Positions 1-6,884 are shown, counted from the stretch's first letter. The stretch: DNA of 20,192 nt from Phosphoribacter sp964558825 (GCA_964558825.1 CAZLGB010000047.1:1-20192); one strand, 5' to 3'. Translations and numbers: made by a program. The notes: generated by a model from the letters alone, not told the origin.

Positions 1-1671
1 ATCCGGGCCGTCGAGCAGGGTGCGCAGCCGCTGTCCCCACCCCAGGTCGCTGAGCCGCGCCACGGCCCGACCCTCGGCGGCCTGCTCGTCGGCGGAGATC
101 CGGCCGCGGACCGGCACGCCCAATCGATCCATCCCTGTGGGCCATTGGGCCCGCGGCTCGATGGCCACGCCGACCCGGGCCAGCGCGGCTCCGGCGCTCG
201 CGCGCGCCGCCTCGGGGACCGACACGGCATACCACGGCGTCGTGCAGGTGTCGCAGCGCCCACACGGGGCAGCCGTCGCGTCGTCGAGGCTGTGCTGCAG
301 GAAGGCCATCCGGCACTCGCCGGTCGCCTCGTAGTCGAGCATGAGCGCCTGCTCGTGCCGCCGGGCGGTCGCAACCCGGGCATAGCGCTCGGCGTCATAG
401 CGCCACGGGTTGCCCGTGGCCACCCAGCCGCCCCGGACCCGGCTCACCGCTCCATCGACGTCGAGCACCTTGAGCAGCAGCTCGAGCCGGGTGCGGCGCA
501 CGTCGACGGCCGCCTCGAGGGCCGCGGTCGACAGCGGTCCGCCGGCCGCGGCGAGCGCACCGAGGACCGCGTCGGCCTGCTCCTCGCGGGGCATCGACAC
601 CGACGCGAAGTAGGCCCAGATCTCGCGGTCCTCGACGCCCGGCAGCAGCAGCACGTCGGCCCGCTCGGTGGCGCGCCCGGCGCGCCCGATCTGCTGGTAG
701 TAGGCGACCGGCGACGACGGCGCCCCCAGGTGGACGACGAAGCCGAGGTCGGGTTTGTCAAAGCCCATGCCGAGCGCCGAGGTCGCGACGAGCGCCTTGA
801 CCTCGTTGTCGCGCAGCGCCGCCTCGAGGGTCTCGCGCTCGGCCGGATCGGTGCGCCCCGTGTATGCCGCGACGCGATGCCCCGCGGCCGCGAGGGTCGC
901 GGCCACGTCCTCGGCGGCAGCGACGGTCAAGGTATAGACGATGCCGCTGCCCGGCAGCTGCTCGAGGTGCGCGAGCAGCCAGCCGATGCGCTCGGCGTCA
1001 CCGCGGGTCGGCAGCACGCCCAGGCGCAGGCTCGGCCGGGCCAGCCCGCCGCGGATCGTCGTCACGGTGACGCCACCGACGGTGAGCTGGGCCTCGACGT
1101 CGGCGACGACCCGGGCGTTGGCGGTGGCGGTCGTCGCGAGGACCGGCGTGCCGACCGGCATCGCCTGCAGGACGTCGACGATGCGCCGATAGTCGGGGCG
1201 GAAGTCATGGCCCCAGTCGCTGACGCAGTGGGCCTCGTCGATGACGAGCAGCCCGGCGCGGCGCACGAGGTCGGGCAGCTGCTCGGTGCGGAAGGCCGGA
1301 TTGTTGAGCCGCTCAGGGCTGAGCAGCAGCACGTCGACGGCGTCCGCGGCGAGCGCGGCGGCGACCTCGGGCCAGTCCAGGACGTTGGCCGAGTTCATCG
1401 TCATCGCCCGGATGCCGGCGCGGGTGGCGGCGGCGATCTGGTCGCGCATGAGCGACAGCAGAGGCGAGACGATGAGGGTCGGGCCGGCTCCCGCCTCGCG
1501 CAGGAGGCTGGTCGCGACGAAGTAGACGGCCGACTTGCCCCAGCCCGTGCGTTGGACGACCAGCACCCGGCCGCGCGCCTCGACGAGAGCCTCGATGGCC
1601 TCGCGTTGGCCCTCGTGGAAGTCGGCGCGCGGATCACCGACGAGCCGGCGCAGGGCCGCGAGGGCGCTCAG
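1..1671 (-). CDS. recQ: RecQ-family ATP-dependent DNA helicase (C-terminus beyond left edge)
   Basis: A superfamily 2 3'-5' DNA helicase acting in recombination and repair. Reading the minus strand from 1671, I see Walker A TGWGKSA (residues 42-48), DEAH followed by CVSDWGHDFRP (from residue 145), the motif VI region QQIGRAGR, and the RecQ zinc-binding cysteines C453, C470, C473 and C476. About 80 further residues follow before the window ends, so 557 codons are present and the stop is missing. That tail resembles the long actinobacterial RecQ-like proteins rather than an HRDC domain. No ATG, GTG or TTG lies in frame between the upstream stop (1771-1773) and Walker A, so the likely start is CTG at 1671-1669, overlapping the TGA of the upstream protease gene as CTGA. 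This implies translational coupling. Family assignment is firm; the start is inferred. Confidence 0.93.
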   Translation of the reverse strand, partial: MSALAALRRLVGDPRADFHEGQREAIEALVEARGRVLVVQRTGWGKSAVYFVATSLLREAGAGPTLIVSPLLSLMRDQIAAATRAGIRAMTMNSANVLDWPEVAAALAADAVDVLLLSPERLNNPAFRTEQLPDLVRRAGLLVIDEAHCVSDWGHDFRPDYRRIVDVLQAMPVGTPVLATTATANARVVADVEAQLTVGGVTVTTIRGGLARPSLRLGVLPTRGDAERIGWLLAHLEQLPGSGIVYTLTVAAAEDVAATLAAAGHRVAAYTGRTDPAERETLEAALRDNEVKALVATSALGMGFDKPDLGFVVHLGAPSSPVAYYQQIGRAGRATERADVLLLPGVEDREIWAYFASVSMPREEQADAVLGALAAAGGPLSTAALEAAVDVRRTRLELLLKVLDVDGAVSRVRGGWVATGNPWRYDAERYARVATARRHEQALMLDYEATGECRMAFLQHSLDDATAAPCGRCDTCTTPWYAVSVPEAARASAGAALARVGVAIEPRAQWPTGMDRLGVPVRGRISADEQAAEGRAVARLSDLGWGQRLRTLLDGPD

Positions 1672-2402
1672 ACCAACCGCCAGGCCAGCACGCCGACGAG
1701 CACCCCGAGGCCGTTGGTGGCCCAGTGCATGCCCACGCTCGACAGCACGCTGCCGCTGCGCCGACGCAGCTCACCGGCGACGACCCCACCGCCTGCGGTG
1801 AAGACCACCGTCGCGGCCACGGCGAGCACGGGGCCGCTGGACCCGAGCCCGGTGAGCGCCCCGAAGGCCGTGCTCGAGGCGGTGCTGATCGCCGGCAGCA
1901 GGTGCCAGAGGCCGAAGAGCACCGACGACGCAGCAAGCACCCAGCCGGTGCGCGCGTGCCGGTGGAGCATCCCCCACAGCACCGACCGGAAGGCGACCTC
2001 CTCGAGCAGCACCGTCCCCAGCGGGATGACGACGAAGGCGGTGAGCAGCGCCTTGGCCGACGGCAGGTGGTAGCGCACGTCGAGGAAGGCCGTGCGGGTC
2101 AGCGGGATGGCGACGCCCACGGCATACACCGCGGCGACGACCCCGATGACGGCCAGGCCCCAGCGCGCGCCGCGCCCGTGGGTATGCCGGGCCAGCCCGA
2201 GCTCCTGCCAGCTCAGCCCCGACCACCGGGCGTAGGCGAGCAGGCCGAGCGCGCCGAGCGGCCCGAGCCAGAGGGTGTCCCAATGCAGCAAGTGGTCGGC
2301 GAGGTTGAGCCCCACGAGGACGGCGACGACCAGGATGGTGCGAGCCACGGCCAGCCGCCCGGTCGAGGTCCGCGTCGAAGTCACCTCGATATTGTGCGCC
2401 AC
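1668..2402 (-). CDS. CPBP-family intramembrane glutamic protease
   Basis: A polytopic membrane protein of the CPBP (Abi/CAAX-protease-like) family; the bacterial substrates of most members are unknown. The 244 residues contain several hydrophobic segments and the three family motifs: EEVAFRS (E134, E135, R139), FGLWHLLP (H167) and HWATNGLG (H226, N230), so it looks catalytically intact. The longest form starts with GTG at 2402. A second GTG at 2384 lies exactly 6 nt after CACAAT (2396-2391), the spacing of other leaderless starts in this window, and removes only six residues, so it may be the true start. The gene ends in a CTGA overlap with the RecQ-like gene, giving a two-gene transcript. 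Why a membrane protease and a helicase are coupled is not clear. Confidence 0.9.
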   Translation of the reverse strand: MAHNIEVTSTRTSTGRLAVARTILVVAVLVGLNLADHLLHWDTLWLGPLGALGLLAYARWSGLSWQELGLARHTHGRGARWGLAVIGVVAAVYAVGVAIPLTRTAFLDVRYHLPSAKALLTAFVVIPLGTVLLEEVAFRSVLWGMLHRHARTGWVLAASSVLFGLWHLLPAISTASSTAFGALTGLGSSGPVLAVAATVVFTAGGGVVAGELRRRSGSVLSSVGMHWATNGLGVLVGVLAWRLV

Positions 2403-2440
2403 CTTGCTGTGTGCCTGCTGTGCACCCCGTGCAGACGGGC

Positions 2441-2477
2441 GAGCGGGACGGCATAGGAGAGATATGCCGTCCCGCTC
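2441..2477 (-). terminator. Perfect 15-bp hairpin, terminator of the 2485-3435 gene
   Basis: A perfect inverted repeat of 15 bp (2441-2455 and 2463-2477) with a 7-nt loop begins 7 nt past the stop codon of the minus-strand gene ending at 2485. There is no clear U tract, which is common for actinobacterial terminators. The loop-proximal part of each arm is GGCATA/TATGCC, a one-base-degenerate form of the octamer CGGCATAC that is dispersed through the window. Confidence 0.75.
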
Positions 2478-2484
2478 AGCTCAG

Positions 2485-3435
2485 TCAGCGCTTGCCGCGC
2501 TTGCCCTTCGTCGGCTTGGCGGGCTTGGCGGGCTTGGCCGCCTTGGCCGTGCCGGCCGCCTTGGCCTCCCGGCCGATGATGACACCGCCGATGCGCCCGA
2601 CCTGGCTCAGCTGGGTCTTGGTGAGCTCACCGAGCTTGGTGAGTGCGGCGCGCTGGACGGCCACGCCCTCCTTGCCCATGGTGCCCGCCGAGACGCTGAC
2701 GTTGAGCAGCCGCGCGACGTTGGCGACGAAGGGACCCCAGGGCCCGACCGGACCGCCGCCGTGTCCGCCGCCGATAGGGATGACGAAGCCGTCACCGTCG
2801 GAGGCGATACCGCCGAAGATCAGCCAGCCCTCCTTGATGGTGACCGGCGGGATCGTCGTGTCGACCTTCTTGCTCGCATAGGTGGCGATGCTGAAGCCGT
2901 CGACTCCGGCACCGAGCGACAGCGTCGGCGAGGTCGTCGCGCCGGTGCCGATCCACTCGACGAACTGCCCACCGTGGACGGTCCCGAAGGCCTGCAGCGT
3001 CTCGGCGACCGTCGTCGGCACGACCCCGGAGATGTTGGCCTCACTGGTCAGGCTGGTGTCGCTCGTCACCGTGACGAAGTCGTCGTCGACGAAGTCGCCG
3101 AGGTTGAGCGAGAAGGCATCGAGCAACACCCCGGTGCCGCCGACTCCGGGGATGCCGCCGGTCGGCAGATACCAGGCGGTGAGGTGCAGCGGGTTGGTGC
3201 CGACGGGCTGGTTGACCGTGGGGTTCTGGGTGGCCTGGCCGCCAGCGCCGTCGGACGCGCTCCAGAAGAGGAAGCTCGCATCGGGCACGACGTGCGCCGT
3301 CGCCTGGGCCGTCGAGCCCGGGGTCGAGTCGTTGAGGTAGCCGCCCGGCAGGCTGGTCCACGTGGGGCCGGTGCGCGGTTGACGGTGGTGGCCACCGGAG
3401 TTGATGAGGCGGAAGTCGACAGTGACGGTCGTCAT
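2485..3435 (-). CDS. Hypothetical protein with Lys/Ala/Pro-rich basic tail
   Basis: I do not recognise this 316-residue protein. ATG at 3435 is preceded by a good ribosome binding site (GGAGG, 6 nt upstream), and the gene has its own promoter and terminator, so it is probably real and monocistronic. There is no signal peptide or membrane segment. Residues 1 to about 210 are rich in Gly, Thr, Ser and Val with alternating patterns suggesting beta structure (for example FLFWSASDGAGG, LHLTAWYLPTGG). About residues 220-235 are Gly/His-rich (GGGHGGGPVGPWGPF). Residues about 240-290 look helical. The last 25 residues are a repetitive basic tail of KAAKPAKPAKPTK type encoded by 9-bp repeats, like the tails of histone-H1-like bacterial proteins. 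A nucleic-acid- or polyanion-binding role is possible but is inference only. Confidence 0.75.
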   Translation of the reverse strand: MTTVTVDFRLINSGGHHRQPRTGPTWTSLPGGYLNDSTPGSTAQATAHVVPDASFLFWSASDGAGGQATQNPTVNQPVGTNPLHLTAWYLPTGGIPGVGGTGVLLDAFSLNLGDFVDDDFVTVTSDTSLTSEANISGVVPTTVAETLQAFGTVHGGQFVEWIGTGATTSPTLSLGAGVDGFSIATYASKKVDTTIPPVTIKEGWLIFGGIASDGDGFVIPIGGGHGGGPVGPWGPFVANVARLLNVSVSAGTMGKEGVAVQRAALTKLGELTKTQLSQVGRIGGVIIGREAKAAGTAKAAKPAKPAKPTKGKRGKR

Positions 3436-3468
3436 GAGGGTCCTCCGCGAGCGCTGGGGAGAGGGGGG

Positions 3469-3474
3469 AGAGTA
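3469..3474 (-). promoter_or_regulatory. Candidate -10 box (TACTCT) for the 2485-3435 gene
   Basis: On the minus strand CGGCATACTCT places a TAnnnT-type -10 (TACTCT) so that transcription would start near 3462, giving a leader of about 27 nt that contains the GGAGG ribosome binding site. The TAC of the -10 belongs to a dispersed octamer copy (3472-3479). No convincing -35 box is visible. Confidence 0.45.
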
Positions 3475-3479
3475 TGCCG

Positions 3480-3643
3480 GCCGGCCCCGCTCGCTGGGTC
3501 CTCCCGGGCGTTTTCCAAACTACTCATACCGGGCGCGGTGCGCCGGGGAATCGGCAAAGCGTCCAGCCCGCGGGTGGCGTGAGTGAGGCGAGCGAGCGGC
3601 GCGCGTCCGAGGGCCGCCGGGCGGGGCGCGAGTTCGTCCGGAT
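3480..3643. other. Intergenic stretch without recognised gene
   Basis: GC-rich DNA between the promoter of the hypothetical gene and the rnpB terminator. Open frames here are short or run into rnpB, and I see no conserved motif. Confidence 0.5.
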
Positions 3644-3680
3644 CGGAGCGAAACCCACCTCTGAGGTGGGTTTCGCTCCG
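3644..3680 (-). terminator. rnpB terminator, perfect 17-bp hairpin
   Basis: Perfect inverted repeat 3644-3660 / 3664-3680 with a 3-nt loop (CTG), 25 nt beyond the 3' end of the P1 helix of rnpB. The stem carries CGAAACCCACCT / AGGTGGGTTTCG. No long U run follows, but the length and perfection of the stem and its position make a terminator the obvious reading. Confidence 0.85.
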
Positions 3681-3705
3681 CGCGGGCTGCCCCCACGCGG
3701 CAGGT

Positions 3706-4104
3706 GGACGAGTCGGTCGATACGCCGGGTTCTGTCCCGGCCGCTGCCGCCGAAGCGACCCAGACCGGTGACGGTCATCCATCTCGGCCGGCCATTGCTG
3801 ACCGGCTCCAGCGCCCTACCCGCAGACTCGGGCGGGCCGCCCTCGAACGCCTGCTGTCTGAGCTTGCTCCAGGTGGGGTTTACCGAGCCGACCGGGTCAC
3901 CCCGGCCGCTGGTGGTCTCTTACACCACCGTTTCACCCTTACCCCGGGTGCCGGCGGACCGGCATACGGGGCGGTCTGTTTTCTGTGGCACTGTCCCGCG
4001 GATCACTCCGGGTGGCTGTTAGCCACCACCTTGCCCTGTGGAGCCCGGACGTTCCTCGGCACCCGGCTCGCACCGGATGACGCGACCGTCTGACCGACTC
4101 GTCC
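3706..4104 (-). ncRNA. rnpB: RNase P RNA (bacterial type A)
   Basis: The catalytic RNA of ribonuclease P, which matures tRNA 5' ends. Read on the minus strand it has the family landmarks in order: a 5' P1 strand, GAGGAACGTCCGGGCTCCA (plus positions about 4039-4057), ACAGGGCAAGGTG, CCACAGAAAACAGACCGCC (about 3970-3988), GGTAAGGGTGAAACGGTG, GTAAGAGACCACC, and near the 3' end ACAGAACCCGGCGTATCG. The ends are set by a perfect 13-bp P1 helix pairing 4104-4092 with 3718-3706, giving about 399 nt. A copy of the dispersed octamer (GTATGCCG, plus positions 3967-3960) lies just after the conserved ACAGAAAACAGACCGCC block, in what should be a variable part of the molecule. Small open frames overlapping this region are not genes. 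Confidence 0.97.
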
Positions 4105-4110
4105 GCCCCG

Positions 4111-4116
4111 AGTGTA
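4111..4116 (-). promoter_or_regulatory. Candidate rnpB -10 box (TACACT)
   Basis: TACACT on the minus strand lies 6 nt upstream of G4104, the first base of the P1 helix, so it fits as the -10 element with the RNA starting at or next to 4104. Its TAC is part of an octamer copy (4114-4121, CGGCATAC on this strand). No clear -35 was found in the GC-rich DNA upstream. Confidence 0.6.
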
Positions 4117-4162
4117 TGCCGTGCGGCTCCCCGCGCGCCGCGCCAGGCGCGACCGGCACCGG

Positions 4163-4198
4163 GTATGCCGACCATGCGCTGTCGGAGGGTCGGCATAC
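4163..4198. repeat. Inverted pair of octamer copies, 11-bp arms
   Basis: GTATGCCGACC (4163-4173) is repeated exactly in inverted orientation (4188-4198), separated by 14 nt. Each arm holds one complete copy of the octamer. The pair lies between the divergent rnpB and VOC starts, and its right arm runs into the VOC -10 box, so it could be an operator, or simply two facing copies of a repeat. Confidence 0.8.
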
Positions 4199-4201
4199 GG
4201 T
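4196..4201 (+). promoter_or_regulatory. Candidate -10 box (TACGGT) for the VOC gene
   Basis: TACGGT ends exactly 6 nt before the ATG at 4208, the arrangement expected for a leaderless transcript. Its first three bases belong to the octamer copy 4191-4198. Confidence 0.45.
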
Positions 4202-4207
4202 GGAGCC

Positions 4208-4585
4208 ATGATCGATCACTTCGGGATCAACTGCGCGGACATGACGGCGGCAGCGCGCTTCTACGACTCGGTGCTCGGCGTGCTGGGGCACCGCCGGCTC
4301 ATGGACTTCGGGGTGGCCATCGGTTATGGCACCGACAAGCCCGACTTCTGGATCAGCACCTTCGAGGGCATCGGGCCCAACCGCGAGATGCACCTGGCCT
4401 TCAGCGCGCCGGACGCGGCAACGGTGCGGGCCTTCCACGCGGCGGCGCTCGAGCTGGGCGCCGAGCAGCTGCACGCGCCCAGGCTCTGGCCGGAATACCA
4501 CGATGGCTATTTCGGCGCCTTCGTCCGCGACCCCGACGGCAACAACGTCGAGGCGGTCTGCCACACCGCGGGCCCGCACGACTGA
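4208..4585 (+). CDS. VOC-family (glyoxalase/bleomycin-resistance fold) protein
   Basis: A 125-residue single-module VOC protein. The N-terminal MIDHFGINCADMTAAARFYD and C-terminal RDPDGNNVEAVCH are classical for the fold, and H4, H62 and E115 sit where metal ligands normally lie. The reaction cannot be read from sequence; such small VOC proteins include lyases, dioxygenases and binding proteins. ATG at 4208 is chosen because the VOC fold begins immediately and a -10-like TACGGT lies 6 nt upstream. A weak GGAG is only 2 nt from the ATG. The gene stands alone, divergent from rnpB and convergent with the NAD-binding/TspO fusion. Confidence 0.9.
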   Translation: MIDHFGINCADMTAAARFYDSVLGVLGHRRLMDFGVAIGYGTDKPDFWISTFEGIGPNREMHLAFSAPDAATVRAFHAAALELGAEQLHAPRLWPEYHDGYFGAFVRDPDGNNVEAVCHTAGPHD

Positions 4586-4620
4586 GCGGGGCGGGCTCGT
4601 TCGTTGGCGGGCTGCCCCGC
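4586..4620. terminator. Possible weak hairpin between convergent genes
   Basis: The 35-bp gap between convergent stops is bounded by GCGGGGC (4586-4592) and GCCCCGC (4614-4620), a 7-bp stem with a 21-nt loop. It could serve as a bidirectional terminator, but in DNA this GC-rich such a pairing may be chance. Confidence 0.3.
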
Positions 4621-6066
4621 CTAGCGAGCGCCGCGGCGGGGGTTGCGACGAGCCACTTCGGCGTTGAGCAGGGTCGCGAAGGCGGTCCAGGCGGCATACG
4701 GCAGCAGTCGGCGACCACCGGCTGGAGAGACCAGCCTGGTCCGGCGCACGAGGTCGGCCGAGCTGGCGGCGAGCACCGTCGCGTGAGCCGCCGCCGGCCA
4801 GAGCCGATGCGAGCGAAAGAAGCTGCCGCTCCACGTCGCGTTGAGCACGAGATTGGCGATCAGCGCGCGTCGGTATGCCGTCGACCCGGCGGAGTCGCCG
4901 CGCCGGTCCAGCTCAGTGAGCGTCGCCGCCGACGTCGCCGCGATGTCGGCGTAGAGCGCCGTCCAGACGACCGGGAAGGCGACCGGGGGCGGCTGCCAGG
5001 GCGGCAGGTCGAGCGAGCGATACCACTCCCCGCGGGGGTCGGTGAGGATCGCCCCGGCCACCGCCGCCGCTCCCGTGAGGGCGCCGGCGACCGCGAGGTT
5101 GCGCGGCCCCGTGTCCGGTGGGCTGTCGGCCAGGGCAGCACTCAGTGCCTCGTCCAGCCCGATGAGCCCACGTCCGCGCTCGCCGACAGCCGGCACGAGA
5201 TGGTGGATGTCGTCTTCGCGGCATACCGCATCGTGCACGAGGCTGTCGACGAGCGGACGGGCCAATCCGGGCGAGAGCGGTGTCACGAGGCCGACCCAGT
5301 GGCTGGCCAGCCAGGTCGTCAGCACCGGCACGGTGACGATGACGCGGCGGCGCAGCCCGGCCACCTCGGTGAAGCGGTCGATGAAGGCGCGATAGGTGAG
5401 CACCTCCGGGCCGCCGATGTCAAAGCTGCGCCCGGCCGGCTCCAGGTCGGGCGCGGCGACGAGATAGCGCACGACATCGCCGATGGCGATCGGCTGGACC
5501 CGGCTGTGCAGCCACTTGGGCGCGACCATCGCGGGCAGCCGACAGGCGAGATAGCGCAGCATGTCGAAGGACGCTGATCCGGCACCGACGACGACCGCCG
5601 CCTGCAGCACGACGGCTGGCACGGAGCCGGCGAGCAGGATGTCACCGACCTCCGCCCGGCTGGCCAGGTGGGCCGACAGCGGCACGCCGTGGGGATGCAG
5701 GCCGCCGAGATAGACGATGCGCCGCAGCCTCGCTGACTCCGCGGCCGCGGCGAAGCGCTGCGCCAACACCCGGTCGCGCTGGGCGAAATCCCCCGCGCCA
5801 TCCATCGAGTGGAGCAGGAAGTATGCCGTGTCGGCCCCTGTCATGGCCTGGCGCAGCGTGCTCGGGTCGCTCGCATCGCCGGTGGCCACCTCGACCCGGG
5901 CGCCCCACGGCTGTGGCAGGGGCCGCCCCCCTCGGGTGAGCACCCGCACCCGCCAGCCCGCGTCGAGCAGCGCCGGCACGAGTTGACCGCCGATATAGCC
6001 CGTGGCCCCCGTGACGAGGGCCAGCCGCCCGGCGGTGCCTGCGGCGGAAGGTGAGACGTCGGTCAT
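4621..6066 (-). CDS. NAD(P)-binding (NmrA/YbjT-like SDR) - TspO/MBR fusion protein
   Basis: A 481-residue two-domain protein. Residues about 14-310 form an extended/atypical short-chain dehydrogenase domain: nucleotide-binding TGATGYIG (19-26), a VYLGGLHPHG segment and a FDIGGPEVLTY stretch typical of NmrA/YbjT-like proteins. Residues about 323-475 are a complete TspO/MBR domain with five hydrophobic segments and the signatures WYRSLDLPPWQPP (348-360), FPVVWTALY, LNATWSGSFF and LPYAAWTAFATLLN. TspO proteins bind porphyrins and related ligands in membranes. Joining them to a soluble nucleotide-binding domain suggests redox chemistry near a membrane-bound ligand, which is inference. ATG at 6066 overlaps the stop of the upstream CPBP gene as ATGA, so the two are co-translated. 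Confidence 0.92.
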   Translation of the reverse strand: MTDVSPSAAGTAGRLALVTGATGYIGGQLVPALLDAGWRVRVLTRGGRPLPQPWGARVEVATGDASDPSTLRQAMTGADTAYFLLHSMDGAGDFAQRDRVLAQRFAAAAESARLRRIVYLGGLHPHGVPLSAHLASRAEVGDILLAGSVPAVVLQAAVVVGAGSASFDMLRYLACRLPAMVAPKWLHSRVQPIAIGDVVRYLVAAPDLEPAGRSFDIGGPEVLTYRAFIDRFTEVAGLRRRVIVTVPVLTTWLASHWVGLVTPLSPGLARPLVDSLVHDAVCREDDIHHLVPAVGERGRGLIGLDEALSAALADSPPDTGPRNLAVAGALTGAAAVAGAILTDPRGEWYRSLDLPPWQPPPVAFPVVWTALYADIAATSAATLTELDRRGDSAGSTAYRRALIANLVLNATWSGSFFRSHRLWPAAAHATVLAASSADLVRRTRLVSPAGGRRLLPYAAWTAFATLLNAEVARRNPRRGAR

Positions 6067-6788
6067 CGGAAGGCCTCCATGATCGGCGGGAGCAGCAGGA
6101 GCATCGACGTGGACCACATGACATGGGAGATCGCCGGGCCGAGGACGCCGCCCGTCACGCGACGTTGCGCCCCCGTCAGCAGGCCGAGCACCGCGGCGGC
6201 GAAGACCAACATGGGGTTGCCCGTGGCCACCGTCGTCAGGGCATAGACAACCGTGGTGACGGCGACGGCGTGGCGGGGCGCCACCGCGGCATACAAACCA
6301 CCGCGGAAGAAGATCTCCTCGGCGATGCCGGTGACCACCGTGACGGCCACCACCGCCGGCAGCGAGCCATAGCGCGCGTGATCGAGCGGACCGTCGACCC
6401 AGGCCCGCAGCTGCGGCACTCGCCCGATGACCACGGCACCGGCGAGGAAGACCCCCACCGCCAGCGCACCGAGCGCGACCGATTGCACCCAGGGACGGGC
6501 CAGGCGCTCGCCGCGGCGAGTGCTCGCCCAGCCCAGGTGCAGGCGGCCGGACAGCGTGGCCCCGAGCGCCCAGACCGTGGCCAGGGTGAGCGTCCAGCCA
6601 TAGAACGCCGGATCGCCGGGGATCTGGCGCAACGCGATTCCGAGGACCACCGCGCCGACGCTGAGCGTGACCGCTGACACCCCACGACGCCGCCGTCGCG
6701 CCGCTGCGGACTCGCCATGGTCGCGCGGCACCGGGTCGCGCAGCGCGGCAGCAAGGAAGGCCTGCAACTGCGCAACTGGTCCGGTCAC
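6063..6788 (-). CDS. CPBP-family intramembrane protease (subgroup lacking middle His)
   Basis: A 241-residue polytopic membrane protein. Motif 1 is EEIFFRG (E157, E158, R162) and the last motif is SHVMWS (H222). The second motif, normally FxxxH, reads VYALTTVATGNP and has no histidine, a variant I recall from other actinobacterial CPBP proteins, so activity may be altered. A basic cytoplasmic segment (RRRRRG, 31-36) precedes the first membrane helix. The GTG start at 6788 lies 6 nt after TGTGAT (6800-6795), a poor -10 match, and has no ribosome binding site. The gene is first in an ATGA-coupled pair with the SDR-TspO fusion, suggesting a shared membrane-associated role. It is not closely similar to the other CPBP protein in the window. 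Confidence 0.9.
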   Translation of the reverse strand: MTGPVAQLQAFLAAALRDPVPRDHGESAAARRRRRGVSAVTLSVGAVVLGIALRQIPGDPAFYGWTLTLATVWALGATLSGRLHLGWASTRRGERLARPWVQSVALGALAVGVFLAGAVVIGRVPQLRAWVDGPLDHARYGSLPAVVAVTVVTGIAEEIFFRGGLYAAVAPRHAVAVTTVVYALTTVATGNPMLVFAAAVLGLLTGAQRRVTGGVLGPAISHVMWSTSMLLLLPPIMEAFR

Positions 6789-6833
6789 GGGCCCATCACA
6801 CCACGCGGACGACGGCGCCGAAGGATCGTCAGG

Positions 6834-6884
6834 CCTTGGCCAAGGTCACGCGCGGTCACGCGCGATCACGCGCGGTGGCGGGCG
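6834..6884. promoter_or_regulatory. Palindrome plus 10-bp tandem repeats between divergent genes
   Basis: A perfect 12-bp palindrome CCTTGGCCAAGG (6834-6845) abuts three tandem 10-bp units GTCACGCGCG, GTCACGCGCG, ATCACGCGCG (6845-6874) and a fourth degenerate unit (6875-6884). The 10-bp period equals one helical turn, which suits cooperative protein binding. The region lies between the CPBP-TspO operon and the fructosamine-kinase gene and could control either. No regulator is encoded next to it. Confidence 0.6.

Noticed and set aside
145..2073. A 642-codon plus-strand open frame opposite the RecQ and CPBP genes
   Set aside because: An antisense shadow; the minus strand carries intact helicase and protease motifs and the plus translation is Arg/Asp/Gly-rich without recognisable features.
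3432..4093. Several open frames across the rnpB region
   Set aside because: They cover RNase P RNA and its terminator; their openness reflects base composition.
6845..6884. Tandem GTCACGCGCG units as a CRISPR array or origin iterons
   Set aside because: Units are contiguous with no spacers, too short for CRISPR, and no replication or Cas gene is nearby.
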